Notes: generated by a model not told the origin, from the letters alone. Shown: positions 1-11,033, counted from the first letter of the stretch. The stretch is 64,000 nt of DNA from an uncultured Neptuniibacter sp. (GCF_947498015.1 NZ_CANMIR010000013.1:1-64000), one strand, 5' to 3'. Program-made: numbers and translations.

Positions 1-58
1 CAACATCGCCGATGGTAGTGTGGGGCTTCCCCATGTGAGAGTAGGTCATCGCCAAGCA
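1..58 (+). rRNA. rrf: 5S ribosomal RNA, 3' part
   Basis: The window opens inside a 5S rRNA. The final half shows the typical GATGGTAGTGTGGGG segment, a CCCC partner and the closing GAGAGTAGGTCATCGCCA stretch. The 5' half lies outside the window, so this is the distal end of an rRNA operon read on the plus strand. A terminator follows directly. Confidence 0.93.
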
Positions 59-70
59 TTTAATTAAGAG

Positions 71-103
71 AAAGCCCAGGTCACCCAGTGATCGGGGCTT
101 TTT
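71..103 (+). terminator. Rho-independent terminator of the rRNA operon
   Basis: AAAGCCC (71-77) pairs with GGGCTTT (95-101), with an inner TCAC/GTGA stem and a run of T after it. It sits 12 bases after the 5S gene and ends the rRNA transcript before the convergent gene at 138-386. Confidence 0.9.
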
Positions 104-137
104 CGTTTTAGGTCATATGAAGGCAGGGGTAGTCGAG

Positions 138-386
138 TTAAGGTACCTGTTTCGTGCTGAAATCTTGCTGCAAGTTCAACCAGAAGCTATGACTGGTATT
201 AAAGCCCTTCGCTAATTTATAAGCATGCTCCCACCCGATAGATATCTCCCCGTTAATAATTTCTCTGAAAACTTCCGGATCAATCTGACAGAGCTCTGCG
301 GCTTCTTCAGCGCTGATTCCTGTGGGTTTCAGGTATAATTCGATAATCATTTGGCCTACACTCGGTGGCCCATTTATTATTTTCAT
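138..386 (-). CDS. HigA-family antitoxin-like XRE regulator (orphan)
   Basis: An 82-residue protein of the HigA/VapI helix-turn-helix family. It has the family layout: a PPxxGxxI start, a central helix-turn-helix around residues 24-50 with ING, and a closing FNTSHSFWLNLQQDF close to the HigA signature GTSxxFWLNLQ. HigA antitoxins bind a HigB ribonuclease and repress their own operon. No higB-sized gene lies upstream: the next gene is divergent and starts 48 bases away. The protein may therefore be a solitary regulator or a remnant of a toxin-antitoxin pair. The family call is firm; the role is inferred. Confidence 0.8.
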   Translation of the reverse strand: MKIINGPPSVGQMIIELYLKPTGISAEEAAELCQIDPEVFREIINGEISIGWEHAYKLAKGFNTSHSFWLNLQQDFSTKQVP

Positions 387-433
387 AATTTTATACAGAG
401 TCAGTCACAGACTGAATATAGGTAGAAATTCGC

Positions 434-919
434 ATGTCACAACAGCTTATTTATTTATTGATCGGTTTGGGAGTGGTTGTATGCATAGTTGCTGTAGTCT
501 ATATATACCGACATTACACAGTGATCAAAACTGCCAAAACGTCGCAGATTCTTCAAGCTGAACAGAGCCAGGAACGCTACCAGAAGAATCGAGCTTACCT
601 GATAGAGAGTATTCAGGTGATTGCAAGAGCCGTCGGTAATGATGAAAAACTTACCTACACAGAAGCTTGTATGCGGCTTACCGCACTTATTGAAGCATTA
701 GCCCCCCACCTACTTCAGCATGCTGACTTCTCTGTAATCTTTGAAGTTTATAAACGCACGGAACATATCCCTATTAAAGAGGGGTGGAAAAAGCTTTCTA
801 AGCAGCAGCGTTGGAAGTATCAGCAGGAGATGGCTCTGTGTGATAAAGAATATGGAGAGAAGATCAAGTCTGCAGCAGCAATTCTTGCTGAGTATGATTT
901 TGACCACATGCTACATTAA
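434..919 (+). CDS. DUF2489-type membrane-anchored protein
   Basis: A 161-residue protein with one N-terminal membrane helix (about residues 5-25), then a charged, helical cytoplasmic domain. The pattern resembles DUF2489 proteins, which are conserved in gammaproteobacteria without a known function. The ATG start follows a GTAG-type weak ribosome site. It lies 4 bases before the next small membrane protein, so the two are probably co-transcribed. It is divergent from the HigA-like gene, with 47 bases between the starts. Confidence 0.72.
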   Translation: MSQQLIYLLIGLGVVVCIVAVVYIYRHYTVIKTAKTSQILQAEQSQERYQKNRAYLIESIQVIARAVGNDEKLTYTEACMRLTALIEALAPHLLQHADFSVIFEVYKRTEHIPIKEGWKKLSKQQRWKYQQEMALCDKEYGEKIKSAAAILAEYDFDHMLH

Positions 920-923
920 AGGT

Positions 924-1298
924 ATGGAATTCCTCTTTGTTATTACCGTTAGTTTTTTTCTACTTATTGCAGTGGCCGTCGCATTTACATTCGGACGTCC
1001 GCCTGTATATAGACCTGACAGGGAGTTGGTCCTTAACTTATTGATTGATGTGATGGATAAGAAGGCCAGCATCGAGCGCTGGGAGTTGTTTCTATCACTT
1101 CCTATCTCTCATGATCCGAAATTAGAAGAGATACGCCAGCGCTGTTTAGTCATTGCGTATGGCGATGATGCTGATATAGCCTCAGGGGAGGGGATAGATG
1201 GGGCTCTGTTTGACAGGGAGGGTATGCAAAGAATTATGAAAGTTTCTGAAGATTTAAACCAATTAATATATAGCTCGCCTATATCAAAACGTTTCTGA
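924..1298 (+). CDS. Small hypothetical membrane-anchored protein
   Basis: A 124-residue protein starting at the ATG at 924, four bases after the preceding stop. A longer reading from 741 is possible but would lie inside the upstream gene, so it is rejected. Residues 3-23 form a hydrophobic anchor. The rest is soluble and acidic, with no motif I recognise. Its last 15 bases overlap the 3' end of the convergent sensor kinase. It probably works with the DUF2489-type protein upstream; the function is unknown. Confidence 0.65.
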   Translation: MEFLFVITVSFFLLIAVAVAFTFGRPPVYRPDRELVLNLLIDVMDKKASIERWELFLSLPISHDPKLEEIRQRCLVIAYGDDADIASGEGIDGALFDREGMQRIMKVSEDLNQLIYSSPISKRF

Positions 1299-3929
1299 GC
1301 TCTCATATTGTTGATGTTCAACAACACGTTGTAGTTGCCAGAGTGATCTCCAGATTGCACGGTAGTGCTCGTTGAGTAGGGCATCATGTAATTCTGCACC
1401 CACAAGTTCCAGTTCTGGGATCTGGTAAAGTCCTGCTATTCCCGTTAACTGATGACTGTGGTGACGCATAATTTTAATATCCTGCCGTCTGAACCCCAAC
1501 TTAAGGCCCTCTAGTTGTTTATGCAACTCAAGGTCTAATGCACTTTGTTCGATATCATATTTAGCAAGCTCGGTGATTGATTGGGTATGCTCCATTTGTG
1601 TTGAATCTAGTGTTGCCGAGCTCTTAATGTATTTATCGATGGTCTGACATAGTTCGACATCATTGATCGGTTTTAGAAGAACATGGTTTACGCCTGCATC
1701 GGTCAGACGTTTATGCTCACTTGAAATAACGTTTGCGGTTAATGCGAGGATAGGAAGCTCTGAGTGGGACATTCGGATCTTCTGCGTAGCCTCAATGCCA
1801 TCCATAACCGGCATGTGTACATCCATTAAGATCAAGTCTAATGGTTGTTTGAGCGCTAGCCGAAGCGCTTCTTCGCCGTTTCGTGCTTCAATTACCTTGG
1901 CGTTCGCCTGCTGTAGGATCTTACGTATCAGTAATCGATTAAAGTCGTTATCTTCGGCTACTAGAATAGTAGGTGATTTTCTGAGCTGGATGCTCTCCTC
2001 TTTTTGAGGATTATTCGTGTTGTAACTCCATGGAGCAAGTGCATTCAGCAGCAATTGGGTCCGTGGTGGTTTCCTCAGTTGAGTGACATTGCCAGGTAAT
2101 ATGATCGGGAGTGGTTGACCACTCAGCAGGATCAGTTTATTGCTGTGCTTTTCTGCAAAAGTTTTAATTTGCGCTATTTTCTCCTCCGGTACTTCATTGG
2201 TTTCCAGACCCCATAGAATGGCACTGCCAGGGTTATTTTTTACTCGATGTTCGAATTCATCAAAAGAGAAACATTCGGAAAGCAAATGACTATAATTCGT
2301 GATCTGGTTGACCAGGCTTTGGCGTACCAGAGGATTATCATCAAATATGATAACCTCACCTATATTCCGGGTTGTTGAGACTCTCTGCCTGGCACTGGCA
2401 AAAGGTATGGATAGCTCTACACGAGTGCCTGCACCTTCACGGCTGTCCAGATTAATCTCTCCGGACATCAGTTCCGTCAGGCGTTTTGCAATTACAAGCC
2501 CCAGCCCTGAGCCACCATATTTTCTCGTAATGGAGGTGTCTGCTTGAGAGAATGCCTTGAATAAGTTGTCCAGCCGCTCCTTGGGAATACCTGTCCCGCT
2601 GTCTTCAATAACAATTTTTAGCTTGGTTTCATATATATCCTGTTCGAGGAGAGAGGTATAAAGCGTAACCTGTCCCTGCGATGTGAACTTTACTGCGTTA
2701 CTCACCAGATTAGTTAGAATCTGTCTAAGCCTGACCGGATCGCCGACGAGAAAGCGGGGAAGCTTAGGGTCGATTATTGGGATCAGTTCCAAGCCTTTTT
2801 CGTGAGCAGTGGCTGTCTGCATCTCAATCACATCATAGATGCAAGCTTCAAACTCAAATGGAATATCCTCTAGCTCTATCGCATTCGATTCCAATTTTGA
2901 ATAATCAAGGATGTCATCAATAATGGAGAGCAGCAGCTCTGAGGTGAGATTGATGATCCGTGTATACTCTTTTTGCTCGGTTTTCAGCTCTGTTTGATTG
3001 AGTAAGCGTGCAAAGCCTGAGACGGATGTTAGTGGCGTTCTGAGTTCATGGCTCATTCTTGCGAGGAATTCATCCTTGGCCAGGTTAGCGCTGTCCGCCC
3101 TTTTCTTGGAACGGTCCAGAGCCTGATTCTGCTTTTCCAAGTGCACTAAGGTTGATCGGAGTCGCTTTGTCGCTTTGTCAACACGGCTCTCAAGTGTCTG
3201 ATTTGATTCCTGTACGCGTTGTGCAAGCCGGTTGATACCCTGAGCTAAAGAGCGTAGTTCTCCCGTGCTGGATAGGCTTGCTCTCGTTTCGAGGTGACCA
3301 TGTTGGAGCATCTCGATCACGTGAGTCAGTCCAAGTATCGGATTTGTAATTCGCTGACCAAAACGGGAGGCAATAAATAGAGTGCCTAAGAGCCCGATCA
3401 GGGCCAGAACAATCCCCTTGGTCAGTATCTCGAACTGACGCTCTTGGGTGGGCTTCTGCGATAAAACGATCACCACCCAGCCAATAAATTCGGGTTCAGG
3501 CTCATCTACGGTAAGGTCAGGGGCGTCCAATATATCGACCCCGGTCGCTATGACTGGGTGCAGGAAGTGAACCTGATTGTTCTTGAAGAGGGGATAGCCC
3601 GCATCCTTATCCGGGGTCGGTGCGTTTCGATTTCCCCGTGCCAGTACGGAAAAAGCGGGATTGAGAAAGATTACATCATCTATCTCAGCTGCCTTCGTGG
3701 CTGATCGGATCAAGCCTTGCAGGATCTCCGTATTCCCTACAAGTAATCCGAACTCTGCTGAAGAGGCCATCATCTGTGTCATGGTCTGCCCCTTTTCGAT
3801 CAGTGCACTTTGGGCATCTGCTAACCGGGTATTAATAAAATATCCGCCGAGCAGCAGTGTGATCATGCAGAGAGGTAGCAGCGTAATAATCAGTACTCGC
3901 TGACGAATACCGAAGGTGCGCCGATTCAC
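1284..3929 (-). CDS. Hybrid sensor histidine kinase (BarA/GacS-like architecture)
   Basis: An 881-residue inner-membrane sensor. In order: TM1 (12-31), a periplasmic domain (32-165), TM2 (171-188), HAMP (189-245), a coiled coil, HisKA with H294 in SHELRTP, HATPase with N411 and the DSGTGIP and GGSGLGL boxes, a degenerate receiver (524-635), an intact receiver with D703, and an HPt domain with H826. The GTG start overlaps the stop of the upstream binding-protein gene by 4 bases (GTGA), so translation is likely coupled. The layout resembles BarA/GacS, but the operon with a receptor and a binding protein differs from the usual solitary barA. No response regulator is nearby, so the phosphoryl acceptor is encoded elsewhere. 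Confidence 0.9.
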   Translation of the reverse strand: MNRRTFGIRQRVLIITLLPLCMITLLLGGYFINTRLADAQSALIEKGQTMTQMMASSAEFGLLVGNTEILQGLIRSATKAAEIDDVIFLNPAFSVLARGNRNAPTPDKDAGYPLFKNNQVHFLHPVIATGVDILDAPDLTVDEPEPEFIGWVVIVLSQKPTQERQFEILTKGIVLALIGLLGTLFIASRFGQRITNPILGLTHVIEMLQHGHLETRASLSSTGELRSLAQGINRLAQRVQESNQTLESRVDKATKRLRSTLVHLEKQNQALDRSKKRADSANLAKDEFLARMSHELRTPLTSVSGFARLLNQTELKTEQKEYTRIINLTSELLLSIIDDILDYSKLESNAIELEDIPFEFEACIYDVIEMQTATAHEKGLELIPIIDPKLPRFLVGDPVRLRQILTNLVSNAVKFTSQGQVTLYTSLLEQDIYETKLKIVIEDSGTGIPKERLDNLFKAFSQADTSITRKYGGSGLGLVIAKRLTELMSGEINLDSREGAGTRVELSIPFASARQRVSTTRNIGEVIIFDDNPLVRQSLVNQITNYSHLLSECFSFDEFEHRVKNNPGSAILWGLETNEVPEEKIAQIKTFAEKHSNKLILLSGQPLPIILPGNVTQLRKPPRTQLLLNALAPWSYNTNNPQKEESIQLRKSPTILVAEDNDFNRLLIRKILQQANAKVIEARNGEEALRLALKQPLDLILMDVHMPVMDGIEATQKIRMSHSELPILALTANVISSEHKRLTDAGVNHVLLKPINDVELCQTIDKYIKSSATLDSTQMEHTQSITELAKYDIEQSALDLELHKQLEGLKLGFRRQDIKIMRHHSHQLTGIAGLYQIPELELVGAELHDALLNEHYRAIWRSLWQLQRVVEHQQYESSETF

Positions 3930-4882
3930 CTTTCCTGCTCCATCAGTTTCGATGTCAATTCCTCTTCGGATGGGAGTCGAATCCTGAGTGAATTAGCGGC
4001 TGTGTTGTTTGTGGAAACGGTGAAGTATTTTGGATATTCCGGTTCGGGTAACTGTTTATTACTCGCATAATCGATAATGAATTCTGCGGTATGTTGTCCG
4101 ATCTGTTCAGGGGTGGAATGCACTGCTGCGATAGCGCCTGCTTCAACATATTTCTTTGAGAATCCAATTAGAGGGATTCTTTGGCGAAAAGAGATATAGA
4201 GTATCCATTTAGCCGTTGTACGGTTAAAGACTGATTTATCTGGAAGGGAGAGAAATAGATCTGCATCACGTATCAGAGGTTGCAGTTTATGTATCGGGTT
4301 ATCATCATCCTGTAGGGTTTCATACGTCAGATCAATCGACTGTTTGGACGCTGCCTCAGTGAGGATTTTAAGATCTTTTTGAGAGTGAGGTCCCAGTGCT
4401 GTAGCAACCTTTTTCGCTTTGGGGGCAACCAACCGAGTTAGTGCCAGTTGTCTTGTATATGGCTGATCGAAAAAAATTGCACTGACTTTACGGTCCAATT
4501 TTCTTGGGTGATCCTTATATTTCTCCAGAAGTGCCTGATAGGTTTGGCGTGGCAGGAAACATATGATCAGGTTTTTTTCTGCGGGTATACGGTCAAACAG
4601 TATATCCCCGGATTTAGAGCCGATCGCCACAATGGTCTGATATCCGGTGGTGTCAAACTCAGTCAGCTCAAACTCTGAGAGTGTGATAACTTTGGCAGGG
4701 GTTTTTAAGCGATCCTGTATCTGATGAGCAACGCGTTCATAGCTGTCCAGTTGGCGGCTGATAACAAGGAGCTTATCCGCATAACTGGTGGTGGCGAAGA
4801 GAGAAAATACTAAAGCAGCGATTGGCATCAACCAATCGCGAAGCTTTGTGCTTTCCTGAGTTAACTTATTTGGCACGTCCAC
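3926..4882 (-). CDS. Periplasmic substrate-binding protein, ABC_sub_bind type
   Basis: A 318-residue protein with a hydrophobic secretion signal (about residues 17-36, ending SYA). The two-lobed fold resembles the TrpX/DUF534-like ABC_sub_bind family. No ABC permease or ATPase is encoded nearby. It sits between a TonB-dependent receptor (21 bases upstream) and the hybrid kinase, which it overlaps by 4 bases. A role as periplasmic ligand sensor feeding the kinase is inferred from this order. The annotated start is GTG; a later ATG (residue 19) would give a shorter signal peptide, so the start is uncertain. Confidence 0.78.
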   Translation of the reverse strand: MDVPNKLTQESTKLRDWLMPIAALVFSLFATTSYADKLLVISRQLDSYERVAHQIQDRLKTPAKVITLSEFELTEFDTTGYQTIVAIGSKSGDILFDRIPAEKNLIICFLPRQTYQALLEKYKDHPRKLDRKVSAIFFDQPYTRQLALTRLVAPKAKKVATALGPHSQKDLKILTEAASKQSIDLTYETLQDDDNPIHKLQPLIRDADLFLSLPDKSVFNRTTAKWILYISFRQRIPLIGFSKKYVEAGAIAAVHSTPEQIGQHTAEFIIDYASNKQLPEPEYPKYFTVSTNNTAANSLRIRLPSEEELTSKLMEQER

Positions 4883-4903
4883 AATCCATTGCAGTCTCTT
4901 AAA

Positions 4904-7021
4904 TTAAAAGGTCAGGCCCAACTGTAGGTAGGTGCGACGACCAAAGATGTTATTTGAGTAGAATTCTGCATACTCACTATCGAACAGATTCTGAACAATG
5001 AGTGATAATTCTAGCTCAGAGTGAGTATCTAGCTGATACGTATTGGATAATTTCAGATCCGTCCGAGTGTAATTGGTGCGCCCACTGTTCTTGTTACTAA
5101 ACCCTTCGATCCATTCTGCGTGATCCATATAGTAATGCGTTAACGCTACTAGACTATTATCCGTCGGCTTGGTCGATAATAAAAGCGAGGCGGTATGTAA
5201 GGGGGAAATAGGGTTGATGGGTACTAATCTTGGATTAGCCTCAGGGTAAGCGCCGCGGTTCCAAATGCCCCGTGTCTGGTTGTAACTGTAATTAAAAATC
5301 AAGGTGTTTTTATGAGGTGAAGGATCTGCATATTTGAACTGGAACTCCGCGCCTTGATTTGTCCACTCTGAATTGTTCTGACCTATGTCGTAATCGCCAT
5401 CAAATGTGTCTTCTGGTGCAGGGTCTATTTTTGTGCTGCGTATTGTAGCGTTGCTGATATCTTCGTAGAAGATTCTTAGATCAAAATGGCTGCCATGCTC
5501 TGGCCATATATAAAAGAAACCGAGCTCAAAGGTATCGATCTCTTCGGAATCGAGGTGTCCGGGTAGGTTTAGCAGATCGGTTGTGCCAGGGATTATTGCG
5601 CTGTAATCAATAAGAGCACGTCGATTGGTTTCTAGCAAGGATGGCATTCTGTGAGCATGAGAAAAGGCTGTTCTTATAGTGGATACATCACTCAAAGCAT
5701 AATTGAGTGCTGTTCTGTATGAGGCGGCTCCTCCGATGAAGGAACTCTCTTCAAACATAGCACCTGCATTCAGAGTTACTTTATCCGTTGCTTTGTATTG
5801 CACATTACCAAAAAGCTGCCAGCGGTTGCCATGAATCCAATCCTTATCTGGATATTGGAGAAGTACGTCACTTTTGACCCGCTCATGTATTAAGTCACTA
5901 CCTATCACCGCGCTAACCTCTTCAGAAGGGTTAGTTGTGTATAAAAATCCAACTGTGTGGGTCTGAGCAGTACCTCGTTCAGTATCTTTAGGTGCCACAC
6001 TGCCATAATTTGCATCCAGAATGGCTTGCACTTGTGCTACTGAGAATGGCCCTGCATCCCCATTAGCTACCAATTCTTCGGCAGTAAAGTTTTCAGTTTC
6101 AAGCTTTAAATAGTTATGGCTATAACGAAGTTGGAGTTCTGATTGATCTTCAAGTACGCGGCTCCAGCGAATATCCTGAAAATTGGATAGGTGCTCCCTT
6201 GGTGTGAAGCCCGCGTCATCAATATCCTTTTTATCCGAATCACCGCGATATGCATATCCTTTGGTGGCGCCTACATCAAAATGGATAGTGTCGGAGAGAT
6301 TAGGGGTTAGCGAACCAGAAAGAGTGATAAATTTGTTATGAGCGCCATCATTATAATAATCGCTACCGTCATTTTTCTCGCTACCAGCGGATAGGGTGTA
6401 ACTAATATTTGAAACAGTATCTGAATGGCGTGCGGTTACGTTTTTTGTGCCAAGGGAGCCTGTTGTAGCTTTGACTGCAGTGCCTGATTCGGCCACTGGA
6501 TACTTAGTAATAATATTGATGGCACCAAGAAATGCATTGGAACCATGGGTTGGAACATTCGAACCGCGAACGACCTCAATATAATCAATATCGTCAACGG
6601 TGATTCCGATAGTCTCCCAGACAACCGTGGATAGCAGAGGAATATAGATGGATCTGCCGTTAATCATTACTTCCATACGCGAGGGGAAGTCATCGGTAAC
6701 GCCGTGGTAGGTAACACCCATTTTATTTGTATTAACGTGAAATACCTGCATGCCAGGCACTAAACGGAAAAGGTCGGGTATATTTAATGCGCCTGAAGCT
6801 TCGATCATATGCTGATCAATGATGGATATTGCTGCAGGCGCTTCAGTTAACTTTTGTGACAAGTGAGTAGCGGAAATCACCTGTGGAATATCAATGAAGA
6901 GATCTTCTTCAGTAAAATCAGATGCCTGGTCAGTTACCGCAAGGGTAGCAGAGGAAAAAGTGGCCGTCAGAAACCAGCCTAATGTGCGTATAGATTTTCC
7001 TGACAATACAGAGAGATTCAT
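4904..7021 (-). CDS. TonB-dependent outer-membrane receptor
   Basis: A 705-residue outer-membrane protein: signal peptide (about 1-29), a TonB-box-like DIPQVISATH stretch, a plug domain (about 50-165, with APAAISIID and the VEVVRGSN motif), and a long beta-barrel ending in a C-terminal phenylalanine. There is no FecA-type N-terminal signalling domain. Ligand specificity cannot be read from the sequence. It is the first gene of a probable three-gene transcript with a periplasmic binding protein and a hybrid kinase, which suggests a sensing role rather than simple uptake. Confidence 0.9.
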   Translation of the reverse strand: MNLSVLSGKSIRTLGWFLTATFSSATLAVTDQASDFTEEDLFIDIPQVISATHLSQKLTEAPAAISIIDQHMIEASGALNIPDLFRLVPGMQVFHVNTNKMGVTYHGVTDDFPSRMEVMINGRSIYIPLLSTVVWETIGITVDDIDYIEVVRGSNVPTHGSNAFLGAINIITKYPVAESGTAVKATTGSLGTKNVTARHSDTVSNISYTLSAGSEKNDGSDYYNDGAHNKFITLSGSLTPNLSDTIHFDVGATKGYAYRGDSDKKDIDDAGFTPREHLSNFQDIRWSRVLEDQSELQLRYSHNYLKLETENFTAEELVANGDAGPFSVAQVQAILDANYGSVAPKDTERGTAQTHTVGFLYTTNPSEEVSAVIGSDLIHERVKSDVLLQYPDKDWIHGNRWQLFGNVQYKATDKVTLNAGAMFEESSFIGGAASYRTALNYALSDVSTIRTAFSHAHRMPSLLETNRRALIDYSAIIPGTTDLLNLPGHLDSEEIDTFELGFFYIWPEHGSHFDLRIFYEDISNATIRSTKIDPAPEDTFDGDYDIGQNNSEWTNQGAEFQFKYADPSPHKNTLIFNYSYNQTRGIWNRGAYPEANPRLVPINPISPLHTASLLLSTKPTDNSLVALTHYYMDHAEWIEGFSNKNSGRTNYTRTDLKLSNTYQLDTHSELELSLIVQNLFDSEYAEFYSNNIFGRRTYLQLGLTF

Positions 7022-7400
7022 AGTTGATAAACATTCCAGTGAAACAGGATCATACTGTGCGTAAATGATGTTAAAAAAATCAAATCTTCAAGCCAACATA
7101 GATGACAATAGCGCCCATTACCAACGCTTCTAGAATAAAACCGTTATTTTCCAATATCCAAGTCATCATCAATCATAGCAATCGTTCATTAACTCTATGA
7201 TAGCGATATGTCAGCCGTAAATGAACCGATGTAATCGTCTTATCCCTTTAGCATTAGATGAAGGCTCATTTTGTGATTAATGCTATGCAATAAATTGTAC
7301 CCATCTGCTTCGACTATTGGGTATCTGTTAAGGGGTGTTTTAGTTGGTAAAATAGCTGAAAAGTTATTGAAGATTCAATTGAAAATTAAAGGTGTCTCTC
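7022..7400. other. Intergenic region upstream of the receptor operon
   Basis: A 379-base AT-rich stretch without a convincing gene. It must hold the promoter of the minus-strand receptor operon, but I see no clear -35/-10 pair. It contains two inverted half-sites, GTTCATTAAC (from about 7187) and GTAAATGAAC (ending about 7229), which could bind a regulator. Confidence 0.4.
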
Positions 7401-7646
7401 ATGTGGGAAATCTCAGGGTTGAAAGTGATCCATCAAACAGGACTGGAGATAGAGGTGACATCAGGGTGTTTCTCAAATCCGATGGATCTGGCCGTGAGAG
7501 GGGATAAACAGGTTGCTCCGAGTATATTGGCATCTCTGATCCGTGAAGGAATTGATTATGCTGCGCGGATAACACGTTCTTTGGAAAAGAGCGATGCGAT
7601 GACAGCATCTTCTCTATCTCGTCCAATTTTAAAGCTTAAAAAGTGA
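7401..7646 (+). CDS. Small hypothetical protein
   Basis: An 81-residue open frame with a good ribosome site (AAAGGTG at 7388-7394, six bases before the ATG). An earlier GTG at 7392 is in frame but lies inside the ribosome site, so it is not preferred. The product has a mixed strand/helix look (GLEIEVTSG, then a helical SILASLIREGIDYAARI) and a basic tail. I do not recognise a family. Codon use looks like that of neighbouring genes. The reading frame on the other strand over the same bases (7399-7626) is less convincing. Confidence 0.5.
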   Translation: MWEISGLKVIHQTGLEIEVTSGCFSNPMDLAVRGDKQVAPSILASLIREGIDYAARITRSLEKSDAMTASSLSRPILKLKK

Positions 7647-8079
7647 CTCCTTCTGACTTTTCATATCAGAATATCTGCTAAAGATTTTTTACGTTTGTAG
7701 GGGCTGGCTAAGGGAAGAAGCGATTAAGTCCCTACACATGAGATAATTCAGGCTAATAAAGACCTGAAGAGATCGAACATGGAACAGCTAGGTTCAACAG
7801 TGACTATCAGCTAAAAAGTGCCAAAGCTTCACAGTTCTTATCGTTACCGGGTCTGGATGGGTTATATCTACCTTAAATAATCCTTACCACAAGAAAAGTG
7901 CTTGCTGAAAGCTCGGATAAGACCGGACTAGAGGGAATTCTTAATTCCCTCTTTGATTCTTCAATTGTGCTAAATCTATGTAGATTCTTTAGAGGTTATT
8001 AGAATCTATTGGATTTTATAGTGCACAGAATCCGCACAGGAAATTTACAAGTTATAGACCGGAAATGAATTTTAGGCAC
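7647..8079. other. Non-coding stretch
   Basis: I see no gene in these 433 bases. A perfect 10-base inverted repeat, AGAGGGAATT/AATTCCCTCT with a 3-base loop, lies at 7930-7952. It is followed by TTG rather than a T-run, so it is not a clear terminator. Confidence 0.45.
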
Positions 8080-8110
8080 AAAAAAAGCGGCCATCTTTCG
8101 ATTCCGCTTC
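8080..8110 (-). terminator. Terminator of tRNA-Leu
   Basis: On the minus strand AGCGG and CCGCT pair around a 13-base loop and are followed by seven T. It lies about 60 bases beyond the tRNA 3' end. A second small hairpin (CCCTTGT/ACAAGGG, 8121-8137) lies between them. Confidence 0.7.
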
Positions 8111-8169
8111 TCTATCAGAGCCCTTGTCTTACAAGGGTTTTCTCCTGTTCCTCAAAGGGTTGAGGAGGA

Positions 8170-8256
8170 TGGTACCAGCGGCCGGACTCGAACCGGCACG
8201 CCCGTGAAGGCAAGGGATTTTGAATCCCTCATGTCTACCAATTTCATCACGCTGGC
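8170..8256 (-). tRNA. tRNA-Leu (anticodon CAA)
   Basis: An 87-base class II tRNA with an encoded CCA end. The acceptor stem GCCAGCG pairs with CGCTGGT, the anticodon loop reads ATTCAAAAT (CAA, decoding UUG), and the variable arm is long, as in leucine tRNAs. The T arm contains GGTTCGAGTCC. Confidence 0.96.
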
Positions 8257-8271
8257 ACAAAAGAGAGGCGT

Positions 8272-8299
8272 ATTATAGAAAGCTGGACGCTTTCGTCAA
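8272..8299 (-). promoter_or_regulatory. Sigma-70 promoter of tRNA-Leu
   Basis: On the minus strand TTGACG, a 16-base spacer and a perfect TATAAT lie 16 bases upstream of the tRNA. The -35 box sits inside a 9-base inverted repeat (ACGCTTTCG/CGAAAGCGT, 8287-8309). Confidence 0.75.
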
Positions 8300-8316
8300 T
8301 CGAAAGCGTGCAAAAA

Positions 8317-8345
8317 CTGAAAAAAAATAACTTTTCCGGTACAAT
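8317..8345 (+). promoter_or_regulatory. Candidate promoter of queA
   Basis: CTGAAA, a 17-base spacer and TACAAT lie about 46 bases before the queA start. The promoter is divergent from the tRNA-Leu promoter. Confidence 0.55.
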
Positions 8346-8391
8346 CCCCGCCCTTCTGAAAATTCATCAACCAAATCGAAGAACTTCCTGA

Positions 8392-10592
<2,201 letters not shown>

Positions 10593-10640
10593 CTTTAGAT
10601 AACGACAAGATATTCTTACATTATTTTCAGGAGTAGCTAA

Positions 10641-10973
10641 ATGAGCTTCTTTATCTCCCCAGCATTTGCTGAAGGTGCTGCCGGTGGCCAGATGGAATCT
10701 GGTATGTTTAATCTGCTGTTTTTGGTTGGCTTTGGTCTGATTTTTTACTTCTTCATGTGGCGTCCACAGGCTAAACGTGCCAAAGAGCATAAAGAGTTGC
10801 TGGGCGGGTTAAGCAAAGGTGATGAAGTGATCACAGCAGGTGGCATCCTGGGTAAGGTTGTTAACCTCAACGATGATTACGTTGTACTGGAAGTGAGTGA
10901 AGGTACAGAACTTACTTTCCAAAAAACTCACGTTTCTGCTGCTCTGCCAAAAGGCACTATCAAGAGCATCTAA
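10641..10973 (+). CDS. yajC: Sec translocon accessory protein YajC
   Basis: A 110-residue inner-membrane protein with one membrane helix (about 23-43) ending in YFFMWRPQAKRAKEH, the YajC signature, followed by a small cytoplasmic domain with LSKGDEVITAGGILGKV. YajC joins SecD and SecF in the complex that assists SecYEG. A ribosome site (CAGGAG) precedes the ATG. Confidence 0.95.
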   Translation: MSFFISPAFAEGAAGGQMESGMFNLLFLVGFGLIFYFFMWRPQAKRAKEHKELLGGLSKGDEVITAGGILGKVVNLNDDYVVLEVSEGTELTFQKTHVSAALPKGTIKSI

Positions 10974-10985
10974 GCTAATCCACAG

Positions 10986-11012
10986 GCGCCACTGTTACAG
11001 TGGCGCTTCTGT
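10986..11012 (+). terminator. Hairpin between yajC and secD (attenuator-like)
   Basis: GCGCCACTG pairs perfectly with CAGTGGCGC around TTA, followed by TTCTGTTTCT. The weak T-tract suggests partial termination, which would lower secDF transcription relative to yajC. Confidence 0.6.
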
Positions 11013-11033
11013 TTCTATCAGGGAAAGGGCGCC

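Noticed and set aside
741..923. A longer N terminus for the small membrane protein at 924-1298
   Set aside because: It would lie inside the upstream DUF2489-type gene and hides the clear hydrophobic start at 924.
7280..7507. A 75-codon plus-strand frame overlapping the small gene at 7401
   Set aside because: Its start has no ribosome site and the frame at 7401-7646 has better signals.
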